Shown here one piece after another: positions 1 to 5,607 of a stretch of DNA of 11,868 bases. A model generated the notes under the pieces. It was not told where the DNA came from. It saw only the letters and a list, made by a program, of their open reading frames with translations, and searched no databases. The stretch's first letter is position 1. The number at the start of each line of letters is the position of its first letter. The DNA is from DTKY01 sp037440765 (GTDB lineage Bacteria > Acidobacteriota > Terriglobia > Bryobacterales > Bryobacteraceae): the NCBI GenBank assembly GCA_037440765.1, contig JBBITL010000109.1, positions 1 through 11,868 on the forward strand, in the 5' to 3' direction. The position numbers and the translations under genes are program-made.

Positions 1-34
1 ACTCGAACTTGGGCTTGGGCTGCGGTGTGGACAT
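1..34 (-). CDS. 5' end of an unidentified leftward gene (partial)
   Basis: An ATG at 34-32 on the minus strand opens a frame of 11 codons reading MSTPQPKPKFE before the window ends. The codons after the ATG end mostly in G or C (CCG CAG CCC AAG CCC AAG TTC GAG), as in real genes of this GC-rich genome. An AT-richer stretch at 50-85 lies upstream, as expected for a promoter. No clear Shine-Dalgarno sequence precedes the ATG. Too little is visible to name a family, and the call rests only on codon use and position. Confidence 0.4.
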   Translation of the reverse strand, partial: MSTPQPKPKFE

Positions 35-49
35 GCCGATTGGATGCAG

Positions 50-85
50 CAAAAACAAAACGACCCGATTATGATTTATTGCAGT
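50..85 (-). promoter_or_regulatory. AT-rich stretch, possible promoter of the leftward gene
   Basis: This is the most AT-rich segment near the left edge. On the minus strand it contains CATAAT (73-68), a 5/6 match to a housekeeping -10 box, about 34 nt before the ATG at 34. No good -35 hexamer is visible at 16-18 nt spacing. The rest of 35-152 shows no gene and no clear terminator for the propeller gene that ends at 153. Confidence 0.25.
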
Positions 86-152
86 CGGAGATTCTTTCAC
101 AGACCCGTGAGGGAGCGGGCGCATTTGTCCGGCGAACTTCTGGCTCGGGACA

Positions 153-1139
153 CTAGTGCAGCCCGGTGAACCAATCCTGCACGACATGCAGGGCCGGAGC
201 CGGTGACCCTGCGGCCGGGCCGGGATGATCCGCTGTCGAACCCTGCCCTCCGACGAAGGCCAGGGTTCCGTCCCGCGATAGGCTGGGACGGGCGGCGCCG
301 GCTTGGATGGGGAAGGCGGGCCCCGTGGCTTCCAGTCCGGCGAGCGAGAACGGCAAGGCCCAGAGCCCTTCGCGGTCTTCAAAAACAAGATGTCCGGTCG
401 GCGACCATGCCGGACGCCGGCCGGGGCCCAGGTCACGTCGCTTGCCGTCCTCCAGGTCCAGCGCCACGAGCCTGTACGGCAAGGACGCGCCGCCGATGGC
501 GAACAGCAGAATACGGCGCTGCGAGCCGGCCGGGATGTGCGGGTCAACGAAGTCCTGAAGGGCCTCGCCGCCGCCTGGTTGCACCAGCAACTTGTAGCCG
601 CCGCCTTCGGCAGGCACTGTGTAGATGCGGGCCGGCCTGCCTGCGCTGAAGATAATGCTCCTTCCATCCCCGCTCCAGGCCGCGCCACAGGCGGGCTCCC
701 CCGGCAGCTTTGTCACGGTGACGGCGGCGCCGCCGGAGACCGGCGCCTGCCGCAGTTCCTTCTCAGCAAAGAACCCGGCCGCGGTCCCGTCCGGCGACCA
801 GAAGGCCAGGGCCCAGGGGCCGGCCGGCAGGATCTCCCGGGGCGCGTCGCCGTCCAGATCCTGCACCAGAATTGAGGCGCCTTCCGGGGGTCCGGTCTGA
901 TACATGACGCGCTTCCCGTCCGGGCTGATGACGGCATGGACGGGAGGCCCCACCGTGGCGAGTCTGAAGTGGAGGAAGGGCGGTTCGTCCGGGCGGTGCG
1001 TGCGCATCCGCAGTCCGGCGGCAACCAGCAGGACGAGCAGCAGTACGGCGGCCCAGGGGAGGTAGCGGAGCCAGCGGGGCGGAGCGGCGCCGCCGGGAGT
1101 CTGGTCCGAACTCAGCCGCTGGCCTGTTCGCGCTGCCAT
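153..1139 (-). CDS. Membrane-anchored PD40/TolB-like beta-propeller protein
   Basis: The protein has 328 residues, starts at ATG 1139-1137 and stops at TAG. A short basic N-terminal segment precedes a single TM helix (about 24-43), so the propeller should face the periplasm. Repeated PD40 motifs mark the blades: ISPDGKRVMY (71-80), WSPDGTAAGFF (114-124), WSGDGRSIIFS (155-165), WSPTGHLVFE (245-254) and LSRDGTLAF (287-295). The blade spacing and the C-terminal ALHVVQDWFTGLH resemble the sensor half of acidobacterial serine/threonine kinases that end in a TolB-like propeller and a VVxNW-type tail. No kinase domain is present here, so this may be a stand-alone sensor or a relic of such a kinase. 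No Shine-Dalgarno sequence is seen upstream. It is divergent from the ECF sigma gene at 1220, with an 80-nt gap. The ligand is unknown. Confidence 0.8.
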   Translation of the reverse strand: MAARTGQRLSSDQTPGGAAPPRWLRYLPWAAVLLLVLLVAAGLRMRTHRPDEPPFLHFRLATVGPPVHAVISPDGKRVMYQTGPPEGASILVQDLDGDAPREILPAGPWALAFWSPDGTAAGFFAEKELRQAPVSGGAAVTVTKLPGEPACGAAWSGDGRSIIFSAGRPARIYTVPAEGGGYKLLVQPGGGEALQDFVDPHIPAGSQRRILLFAIGGASLPYRLVALDLEDGKRRDLGPGRRPAWSPTGHLVFEDREGLWALPFSLAGLEATGPAFPIQAGAARPSLSRDGTLAFVGGQGSTADHPGPAAGSPAPALHVVQDWFTGLH

Positions 1140-1204
1140 CTTATCAGCCGGGTGTTAGTCTCATTCTCCCAGAAGCCGGGGCCGCGGTCTTCGAGGCGGC
1201 GCGC

Positions 1205-1210
1205 TAGACT
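1205..1210 (+). promoter_or_regulatory. Candidate -10 box (TAGACT) of the first ECF sigma operon
   Basis: TAGACT fits TAnnnT and lies within GCGCTA at 1201-1206. It ends 9 nt before the GTG start at 1220. No purine-rich Shine-Dalgarno sequence lies between, which would fit a leaderless or nearly leaderless transcript. The same GCGCTAnnnTT block occurs at the same 19-nt distance from a GTG at 3213. No -35 element is recognisable. Confidence 0.25.
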
Positions 1211-1219
1211 TGTTGTTAC

Positions 1220-1843
1220 GTGGGCGCACGGAAGGCATCGGCAGGGAAGGCGGAAGAGGTTGAACTGGCGAGGAGGCTGGGGGCCGGGGACCTGACGGCC
1301 TTCGACCGTTTCGTCGAGAGCTTCCGGAGCCGTCTGTTTCAGTACAGCCTGATGGTGTGCGGCCACCACGAGGACGCCGAGGAGGTGTCGCAGGAAGCGC
1401 TGCTCAAAGTCTTCGAGAACTTCGGCCAGTTGCGGGACCCTGAGAGCGTGCGGGCATGGGTGTTCCGCATCGCCCGCAACGCCTGCCTGATGAAGCGGCG
1501 CAAGAGCGTTTTCGCGCCCGTACAGGAGCTGTCGCTGGACGAGTTGATGCCGGCGCCGGGCCAGGCGGGAGGCGAGCGGAAGATCGAGATCGCAGACTGG
1601 TCCGGTCTGCCCGAGACCGAGGTGCTGCGCGGGGAACTGCGGCAGGCGCTGGCGGATGCCATCGGCGGCTTGCCCGACATCTACAGGAGCGTCCTGATGC
1701 TGCGCGACGTGGAGGAACTCAGCACCGGTGAAACGGCCGGCATCCTGGAGGTAAGCGAAGACGTGGTGAAGACCAGACTCCACCGGGCGAGGCTGGCCGT
1801 GCGCCGGAGCCTCGATGCCTACCTGCGAGGTACGGCCAATTGA
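1220..1843 (+). CDS. ECF-family RNA polymerase sigma factor (first pair)
   Basis: This is a 207-residue group 4 sigma factor that would direct RNA polymerase to a small regulon. Region sigma2 covers about 28-96, with the typical EDAEEVSQEALLKVFENF helix (51-68) and VRAWVFRIARNACLMKRRK (78-96). Region sigma4 covers about 139-197, with LPDIYRSVLMLRDVEELS and the recognition helix around VSEDVVKTRLHRAR (178-191). An acidic, variable linker (about 97-135) joins them. The start is taken as GTG at 1220. It has no ribosome-binding site, so a later start is possible, but little sequence remains before sigma2. The stop overlaps the TTG start of an anti-sigma gene (TTGA), so the two are translationally coupled and the sigma factor is very probably held inactive by that partner. 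Confidence 0.93.
   Translation: MGARKASAGKAEEVELARRLGAGDLTAFDRFVESFRSRLFQYSLMVCGHHEDAEEVSQEALLKVFENFGQLRDPESVRAWVFRIARNACLMKRRKSVFAPVQELSLDELMPAPGQAGGERKIEIADWSGLPETEVLRGELRQALADAIGGLPDIYRSVLMLRDVEELSTGETAGILEVSEDVVKTRLHRARLAVRRSLDAYLRGTAN
1827..1831 (+). promoter_or_regulatory. Ribosome-binding site deciding the TTG start of the anti-sigma gene
   Basis: GAGGT lies 8 nt before the TTG at 1840, inside the end of the sigma gene. This spacing and the TTGA overlap support the rare start codon. Confidence 0.55.
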
Positions 1844-2124
1844 CGAGCCCCCCCTCCGCCCACGACAAGGAGAACTGCCGCGAGATTTTTGCCGGCTTGT
1901 CCGCCTACCTGGACGCGGAGCTGACGCCAGAGGCGCGCCGCGAACTGGAAGAGCACCTGTGCGATTGCCCGCCCTGCATGGCTTTCCTGGAGAGCTTGCG
2001 CCGCACGGTCGATCTGTGCCGCGGGTTCCAGTCCGATGCCGAGCCTTCACCGCTGAAGCCGGAGGAGCGGGAGCGTCTTCTTGCGGCGTGCATGAAGACG
2101 CTGGCCGCCCGCCGCGGCGTGTGA
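1840..2124 (+). CDS. Soluble zinc-binding anti-sigma factor (zf-HC2/ZAS type)
   Basis: This is a 94-residue protein starting at TTG. It overlaps the sigma stop by 4 nt. The fold is the zf-HC2 anti-sigma domain: C13 near the N-terminus, LSAYLDAELTPEARRELEEHL (20-40), then H39-x3-C43-x2-C46, the zinc site of ZAS anti-sigma factors. An extra cysteine (C41) sits inside the motif, and C60 and C84 lie outside it. There is no TM helix, so it should act in the cytoplasm, as RsrA-like and ChrR-like proteins do, where thiol oxidation or metal loss frees the sigma factor. That redox mode is an inference, but the adjoining Fe-S membrane protein gene makes it attractive. The short tail (about 61-94) is charged and has no known domain. 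Confidence 0.88.
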   Translation: MTSPPSAHDKENCREIFAGLSAYLDAELTPEARRELEEHLCDCPPCMAFLESLRRTVDLCRGFQSDAEPSPLKPEERERLLAACMKTLAARRGV

Positions 2125-2135
2125 CCGCGGTCACT
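2120..2135. promoter_or_regulatory. CRP/FNR-family-like operator palindrome before the Fe-S protein gene
   Basis: TGTGA-CCGCGG-TCACT matches the CRP half-site arrangement TGTGA-N6-TCACA at 9 of 10 positions. The core 2121-2134 is a perfect 14-bp palindrome. It covers the TGA stop of the anti-sigma gene and ends 39 nt before the ATG at 2175. A perfect palindrome with no loop and no following T run argues for protein binding and against a terminator. A second site of the same form lies at 11324-11339. Binding is inferred. Confidence 0.45.
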
Positions 2136-2174
2136 GCTCCCCGCGCCACCTCCCCTTAGGCTGGAAGCAGGGCC

Positions 2175-3191
2175 ATGCCGAAAAAGCTGACCGTGCGGGC
2201 GCCCGCGGACCGTTCCCAGCCCATGCGCTGGGCATTCCAGGCGGCGTTTCTCCTGCTGAATCTCTGGATCGGGGTCGGGTTCTATCTTTTCGTCCGGCAC
2301 CACGAATCGGCGGGGGCGGCGGTCTATGTGGAGCGTCCTCCGGGGGTGGAGGGCTGGCTGCCGATCGCCTCGCTCATGAACCTGAAGGTGTGGATCGCCA
2401 CGGGCGATTTGCCGGAGACTCATCCGGCCGGCGCCGTGCTGCTGGTGGCCTTTCTTGCGATTTCCCTGGTCTTCAGGAAAGCGTTTTGCAGTTGGCTCTG
2501 CCCGGTGGGAACGGTTTCCGAGTGGCTGTGGCGCTTCGGGCGGCGGACCTTCGGCAGGAACTTTTTTCTTCCGCGCTGGCTGGACGTGGCGTTGCGGAGT
2601 CTGAAATACGTCCTGCTGGGGCTGTTCCTCTATGCGGTAGGGTCGATGAGCGTGGGGGCCATCGAGGCGTTCCTGGGTGGCCCGTACGGGCTGATCGCCG
2701 ACGTGAAGATGCTGAACTTCTTCCGATTCCTGAGCGTCACCGCGGCGGTGGTCCTGGGCATTCTGCTGGTGGCGTCGATCTTCGTGCAGAACTTCTGGTG
2801 CCGGTACCTGTGTCCGTATGGCGCGCTGGTGGGCCTGGTGGCGCTCCTGAGTCCCGCCCGGATCCGGCGCTCGCCGGAGGCTTGCATCGATTGCTCCAAG
2901 TGCGCGAAGGCATGCCCCTCGCTGCTGCCGGTGGACAAGCTGATAACTGTGCGGTCGGCCGAGTGCACCGGCTGTCTGGAGTGCGTGGCCGAATGCCCTG
3001 CCGCCGGCGCGTTGTGGATGTCGGCGGGCGGGCGCCGGCGCGTCCCGGCCTGGACGATGGCTGCGGGCATAGCCGTGCTGTTTCTGGGCATCGTGGGCTA
3101 CGCGAAGTGGACTGGAAACTGGGGATCGGACATCCCGGCGCAGGTTTACAGGGAGCTCATCCCCCGTGCGCACGAGTTTTCCCACCCTTGA
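2175..3191 (+). CDS. NapH/YccM-like 4Fe-4S membrane protein
   Basis: This 338-residue polytopic membrane protein is expected to pass electrons across or along the cytoplasmic membrane. TM segments are visible at about 18-40, 85-100, 141-160, 186-204 and 292-310. Two CxxxCP motifs typical of the NapH/NosR/YccM family occur: C105-x3-C109-P and C209-x3-C213-P. They are followed by two complete ferredoxin-type 4Fe-4S motifs, C237-x2-C240-x2-C243-x3-C247-P and C264-x2-C267-x2-C270-x3-C274-P. All ligands are intact. The early segment VERPPGVEGWLPIASLM is a feature of this 4Fe-4S subfamily. It starts at ATG 2175, 50 nt after the anti-sigma gene. Neither a nitrate nor a nitrous oxide reductase gene is adjacent, so the electron partner cannot be named. 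It may be cotranscribed with the sigma pair or have its own promoter controlled at the palindrome 2120-2135. Confidence 0.9.
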   Translation: MPKKLTVRAPADRSQPMRWAFQAAFLLLNLWIGVGFYLFVRHHESAGAAVYVERPPGVEGWLPIASLMNLKVWIATGDLPETHPAGAVLLVAFLAISLVFRKAFCSWLCPVGTVSEWLWRFGRRTFGRNFFLPRWLDVALRSLKYVLLGLFLYAVGSMSVGAIEAFLGGPYGLIADVKMLNFFRFLSVTAAVVLGILLVASIFVQNFWCRYLCPYGALVGLVALLSPARIRRSPEACIDCSKCAKACPSLLPVDKLITVRSAECTGCLECVAECPAAGALWMSAGGRRRVPAWTMAAGIAVLFLGIVGYAKWTGNWGSDIPAQVYRELIPRAHEFSHP

Positions 3192-3197
3192 CGGCGC

Positions 3198-3203
3198 TAA
3201 CAT
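3198..3203 (+). promoter_or_regulatory. Candidate -10 box (TAACAT) of the TPR protein gene
   Basis: TAACAT fits TAnnnT and lies in GCGCTA at 3194-3199, 6 nt before GTG 3210 and 9 nt before GTG 3213. No Shine-Dalgarno sequence precedes either GTG. This mirrors the region before GTG 1220. With no recognisable -35, it is a weak call; readthrough from the gene ending 18 nt upstream is equally possible. Confidence 0.22.
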
Positions 3204-3209
3204 TAAGTT

Positions 3210-4163
3210 GTGGTGCGAACGGCCCGCGTGTTGGGGTGGCCTCTGGCGGCGCTGGCGCTGTGGGCGGCGGAGGCGAGATTCGAACTGGCCGGCGAGATCG
3301 ACCCGCCTCGCGGCCGCGTGCTGCTGATACTGGACGGCGCCACTTCGCCCTTCACCGCGAACACGCTCAGCGATTCCAGGGGCCGTTTCCGGTTCCGCAA
3401 CCTGGAGCCCGGCCCCTACACGTTGCGCATGTTCGTGCCGGGCGTGGATGAGGTGCGGCAGACGGTGCAGGTGAGCAAGAGCTTGGCCGGCGAGGGCCGG
3501 CGGATCACGCTGAAGGTCTCCTTCGATCCTACGCCGAGCCGGCAGGCTCAGGAGAGCAGGCACACCGTATCGGCCCGGGAACTGAGCCTGCCCGGCTCCG
3601 CCATACGGGAGTTCAAAGAAGCGCAGGCGCTGCTCGGCAGGAATGAGGTCGCCGCGGCGATCAAGCGGCTGGAACGCGCGGTCGAACTCGCCCCGCATTT
3701 CACGGCGGCGCGGAATAATCTCGGCACCATAGCGTACCAACAGCGCAGGTACGCCGACGCTGAGCGCCACTTCCGCGCCGCCCTGGAGCAGGAACCGGGC
3801 GCTTACTCCCCGGCAGTAAACCTGGGAGGAGTGCTGCTGACCGTCGGCCGGTATGCCGAAGCGCTGGAGTACAACCTCTACGCCGTCCTGGAGCAACCCG
3901 GCGACGCGCTGGGCCAGGTCCAATTGGGCATGAACTACCTCCGCCTGGGGAAGCCGGAACCGGCGCTGAAGCACCTGAAGGAAGCTAAGCGCTTGGATCC
4001 CAACCACTTTTCGCACCCGCAGCGGTACCTGGCTCAGACTTACCTGGAGCGCGGGGATCGCGAGGCCGCAATTGAGGAACTGAAGGACTTCCTGCGCCGG
4101 CACCCGGATTCGCCCGCAGCGGCCGTCATCCGGGAGCGGCTGGGGGAGCTGGAAGGAAGGTAG
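3210..4163 (+). CDS. Secreted TPR protein with carboxypeptidase-regulatory-like domain
   Basis: The protein has 317 residues. A signal peptide is likely at the N-terminus (VRTAR then LGWPLAALALWAAEA, cleavage near residue 20-22). Residues about 25-105 form a carboxypeptidase-regulatory-like beta-sandwich: GEIDPPRGRVLLILDGA, then SDSRGRFRFRNLEPGPYTLRM and a TVQVS strand. Residues about 130-315 hold at least four TPR units, for example AAAIKRLERAVELAPHFTAA, YADAERHFRAALEQEPGAYS, PALKHLKEAKRLDPNH and EAAIEELKDFLRRHPDS. The pairing of the two domains is common in acidobacterial envelope proteins and suggests a scaffold for other periplasmic proteins. It follows the Fe-S protein by 18 nt, so it is probably in the same transcript. 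GTG 3213 is an equally good start, three bases later. The partner is unknown. Confidence 0.85.
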   Translation: MVRTARVLGWPLAALALWAAEARFELAGEIDPPRGRVLLILDGATSPFTANTLSDSRGRFRFRNLEPGPYTLRMFVPGVDEVRQTVQVSKSLAGEGRRITLKVSFDPTPSRQAQESRHTVSARELSLPGSAIREFKEAQALLGRNEVAAAIKRLERAVELAPHFTAARNNLGTIAYQQRRYADAERHFRAALEQEPGAYSPAVNLGGVLLTVGRYAEALEYNLYAVLEQPGDALGQVQLGMNYLRLGKPEPALKHLKEAKRLDPNHFSHPQRYLAQTYLERGDREAAIEELKDFLRRHPDSPAAAVIRERLGELEGR

Positions 4164-4176
4164 ACGGACACAGAGC

Positions 4177-4194
4177 CAGTGACTTTGGGCACTG
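4177..4194. repeat. Inverted repeat CAGTG-N8-CACTG before the small Fis-type gene
   Basis: The arms are 4177-4181 and 4190-4194. The repeat overlaps the -24 part of the sigma54-like promoter. Its inner part, GTGA-N6-GCAC, resembles a degenerate copy of the two CRP-like palindromes in this window (7 of 10 positions). It may be an operator; this is inference. Confidence 0.3.
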
Positions 4195-4202
4195 CTGCTG
4201 CA
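4187..4202 (+). promoter_or_regulatory. Sigma54-like (-24/-12) promoter candidate
   Basis: GGGCACTGCTGCTGCA aligns with the consensus TGGCACGnnnnTTGCW with three mismatches. It keeps the essential GG (4188-4189), the 10-nt spacing and GC (4200-4201). The expected start of transcription near 4212 would give a leader of about 28 nt ending in GGAG (4231-4234), 6 nt before ATG 4241. The downstream product is related to NtrC, which fits. The repetitive CTGCTGCTG content makes a chance match possible. Confidence 0.35.
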
Positions 4203-4205
4203 TCC

Positions 4206-4222
4206 AAACTGGCAGGCAGTTT
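4206..4222. repeat. Inverted repeat AAACTG-N5-CAGTTT in the leader of the Fis-type gene
   Basis: The 6-bp arms (4206-4211 and 4217-4222) pair perfectly around a 5-nt loop and would sit at the predicted transcription start. It could be an operator, perhaps for the small HTH protein itself, or a weak RNA hairpin. No T run follows, so it does not look like a terminator. Confidence 0.35.
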
Positions 4223-4240
4223 ACGACTCAGGAGATTGGC

Positions 4241-4555
4241 ATGCCGCAGATCGTTGTGATAGATCCTGATCCCAGGGCCAGAGCGGCCGCCGAGCAGACG
4301 CTCCGGGCCCAAGGCTACATGGTTATCCCGGCCGCGTCCCTGGAAGAGATTCGGGGTGCGAACGGTGGCACGCTCGGCAGCCACGCGCTGATGAAACTGC
4401 GGGACATCGAAAGGGTGGCCATTGAGCAGGCCCTGCGGGCGAACAACGGCAACCGCACGCGCGCCGCGCGCCAACTTGGCATCAGCCTGCGGAAACTCCA
4501 GTACCGGCTCAAGGAGTACGCCGGAGCTTCGAGCGTTTCTCAGTCCGTGCTGTAG
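4241..4555 (+). CDS. Mini NtrC-like protein: receiver start fused to Fis-type HTH
   Basis: This 104-residue DNA-binding protein has a strong ribosome-binding site (GGAG, 6 nt spacing). Residues 1-38 look like the start of a response-regulator receiver: a first beta strand with acidic residues (PQIVVIDPD, D8 and D10), the first helix, and a second strand with MVIPAASLEEI. The phosphoacceptor aspartate, expected near residue 50-55, and the rest of the receiver are absent, as is the whole AAA+ sigma54-activation domain. From about 50 the chain continues as a Fis-type HTH: LMKLRDIERVAIEQALRANN, then GNRTRAARQLGISLRKLQYRL (70-90), the classic C-terminal domain of NtrC-family activators. It should dimerise and bind DNA but cannot be phosphorylated or drive sigma54 open-complex formation. 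It may act like Fis, or compete with a full-length relative. Its end overlaps the convergent permease gene by 16 nt. It could instead be a relic of an in-frame deletion. Confidence 0.82.
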   Translation: MPQIVVIDPDPRARAAAEQTLRAQGYMVIPAASLEEIRGANGGTLGSHALMKLRDIERVAIEQALRANNGNRTRAARQLGISLRKLQYRLKEYAGASSVSQSVL

Positions 4556-5607
4556 TTGATTTCGAGCTTGCGGACGGCGCGGGCGGCGAGCCAGAGCACC
4601 ACGGCCGTGACCAGCAGAAGGCCTGCCACTGCCACCAGCTTTGAAGGCGGGTTGGCAGGCGAGAACAGCAGTTGGAGAATGGCCGGCATGTCCGGGTCGG
4701 GCGGCGGCACCACCGGACAGAGCGCCTGCACGTAATAAATCACGCTGAGCTTCTGGAGCATCGGCGGCAGGAATGGATTGGCCCCCTCCCATAGCAGAAG
4801 GACCGCCGCCGGAATGATCGGATTCCGCAACAGCAGGCCAGTCGCCAGGAACACGCTGCCGTAACCCACACAGGCCAGAACCGCAGCCGCCGTGTAGGAG
4901 AAGGCATGCTCCGGACCGTGCCGCTGCCAGAAGGCGAGCAACTCCGAGGGCTGCTGCTGCCAGAGCATAATGCGGTAACTGAGCAGCGCCCCCAGGCCGA
5001 AGATAACCGAGGCGGCCAGCAGTCCGGCCAGGTACTTTCCCCCCAGGAGCACCTCGCGGCGCAGCGGAGCCAGCAGCCAGAAGTGCAGGGTCTTGTCCAT
5101 CATCTTGCCTCGGAACAGGTTCACGAAGATGCCCAGGCAGCCGAAGAACACCGCCAGCCGCAGGTAGAAGTTCTGAAAGACCATGGCGAAGACCGCGCGG
5201 TCCTCATCCAGGTTCACGATGGTCCGCACCCGCCTGGATTCCAGCACACCGTTGGAGAATGTCAGGGTGACTCTGCGGCTGCCGTCGAAGTACTCCACGC
5301 GGCGGACCAGGGCGCGGTTCCGTTTGGCCCGCCGGTCGAAGGCAAAGTCGCTGGCGGGCTTGCCCAGGCGGGCGATGACCTCGCCCTCGGATTCCCCTTC
5401 CCGGACCGAGTCCACCAGCGCGGCGCTGACCACGCCGCGGGCCGAGAGACGGTCCTTCTGGATCTTCACGTTCAGCCCGTGCATGAAAAACACGAACGCC
5501 GGGAACAGCGCCAGAAGGTACACCCACAGTGACCGCCTGGAGAGGAACGCCCGCCGCGCCTCAAGCCAGGCGAGAGTCACGCCCTGCCGCAGCCTGAGCG
5601 GAGTCAT
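4540..5607 (-). CDS. ABC-2 type permease with an inserted BamE-like domain
   Basis: The 355-residue last gene of the six-gene operon encodes a membrane subunit of an ABC exporter. TM helices are visible at about 27-45, 147-165, 193-212, 237-260, 264-280 and 325-343. Between helices 1 and 2, about 100 residues should face the periplasm. Within them, residues 65-130 resemble the SmpA/BamE fold: VREGESEGEVIARLGKP (a helix ending in LGKP), VEYFDGSRRVTLTFSNGVL and a final strand. The cytoplasmic-side motif FRGKMMDKTLHFWLLAPLRR (165-184) is typical of ABC-2 permeases. The ATG overlaps the stop of the ATPase gene before it (ATGA), so the two form one transporter. A GGGGGTGA ribosome-binding site precedes the ATG. 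The substrate is unknown. The gene is convergent with, and overlaps by 16 nt, the Fis-type gene. Confidence 0.87.
   Translation of the reverse strand: MTPLRLRQGVTLAWLEARRAFLSRRSLWVYLLALFPAFVFFMHGLNVKIQKDRLSARGVVSAALVDSVREGESEGEVIARLGKPASDFAFDRRAKRNRALVRRVEYFDGSRRVTLTFSNGVLESRRVRTIVNLDEDRAVFAMVFQNFYLRLAVFFGCLGIFVNLFRGKMMDKTLHFWLLAPLRREVLLGGKYLAGLLAASVIFGLGALLSYRIMLWQQQPSELLAFWQRHGPEHAFSYTAAAVLACVGYGSVFLATGLLLRNPIIPAAVLLLWEGANPFLPPMLQKLSVIYYVQALCPVVPPPDPDMPAILQLLFSPANPPSKLVAVAGLLLVTAVVLWLAARAVRKLEINYSTD

Noticed and set aside
100..152. Possible terminator after the propeller gene
   Set aside because: Only a 4-bp stem (CCCG/CGGG) can be formed and no T run follows on the minus strand.
712..722. 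Palindrome GTCAC-G-GTGAC
   Set aside because: It lies inside the propeller coding sequence, has reversed half-site order relative to the CRP-like sites, and is short enough to arise by chance.
1112..2149. A 345-codon minus-strand frame over the first sigma gene
   Set aside because: It is antisense to a clear ECF sigma factor and anti-sigma factor and has no family resemblance.
2390..3451. A 353-codon plus-strand frame inside the Fe-S protein gene
   Set aside because: It is out of frame with an intact NapH-like gene with all its cysteine motifs, and its Gly/Arg-rich composition is typical of a shadow frame.
1905..4103. A 732-codon open frame on the minus strand
   Set aside because: It lies antisense to the anti-sigma, Fe-S and TPR genes, has low-complexity Arg/Gln/His-rich content and no recognisable domain. 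It is a side effect of high GC at third codon positions.
4540..4555. Possible frameshift or mis-called end at the convergent 16-nt overlap
   Set aside because: Both frames stay consistent with their families to the stop codon, and short convergent overlaps are common in compact genomes.
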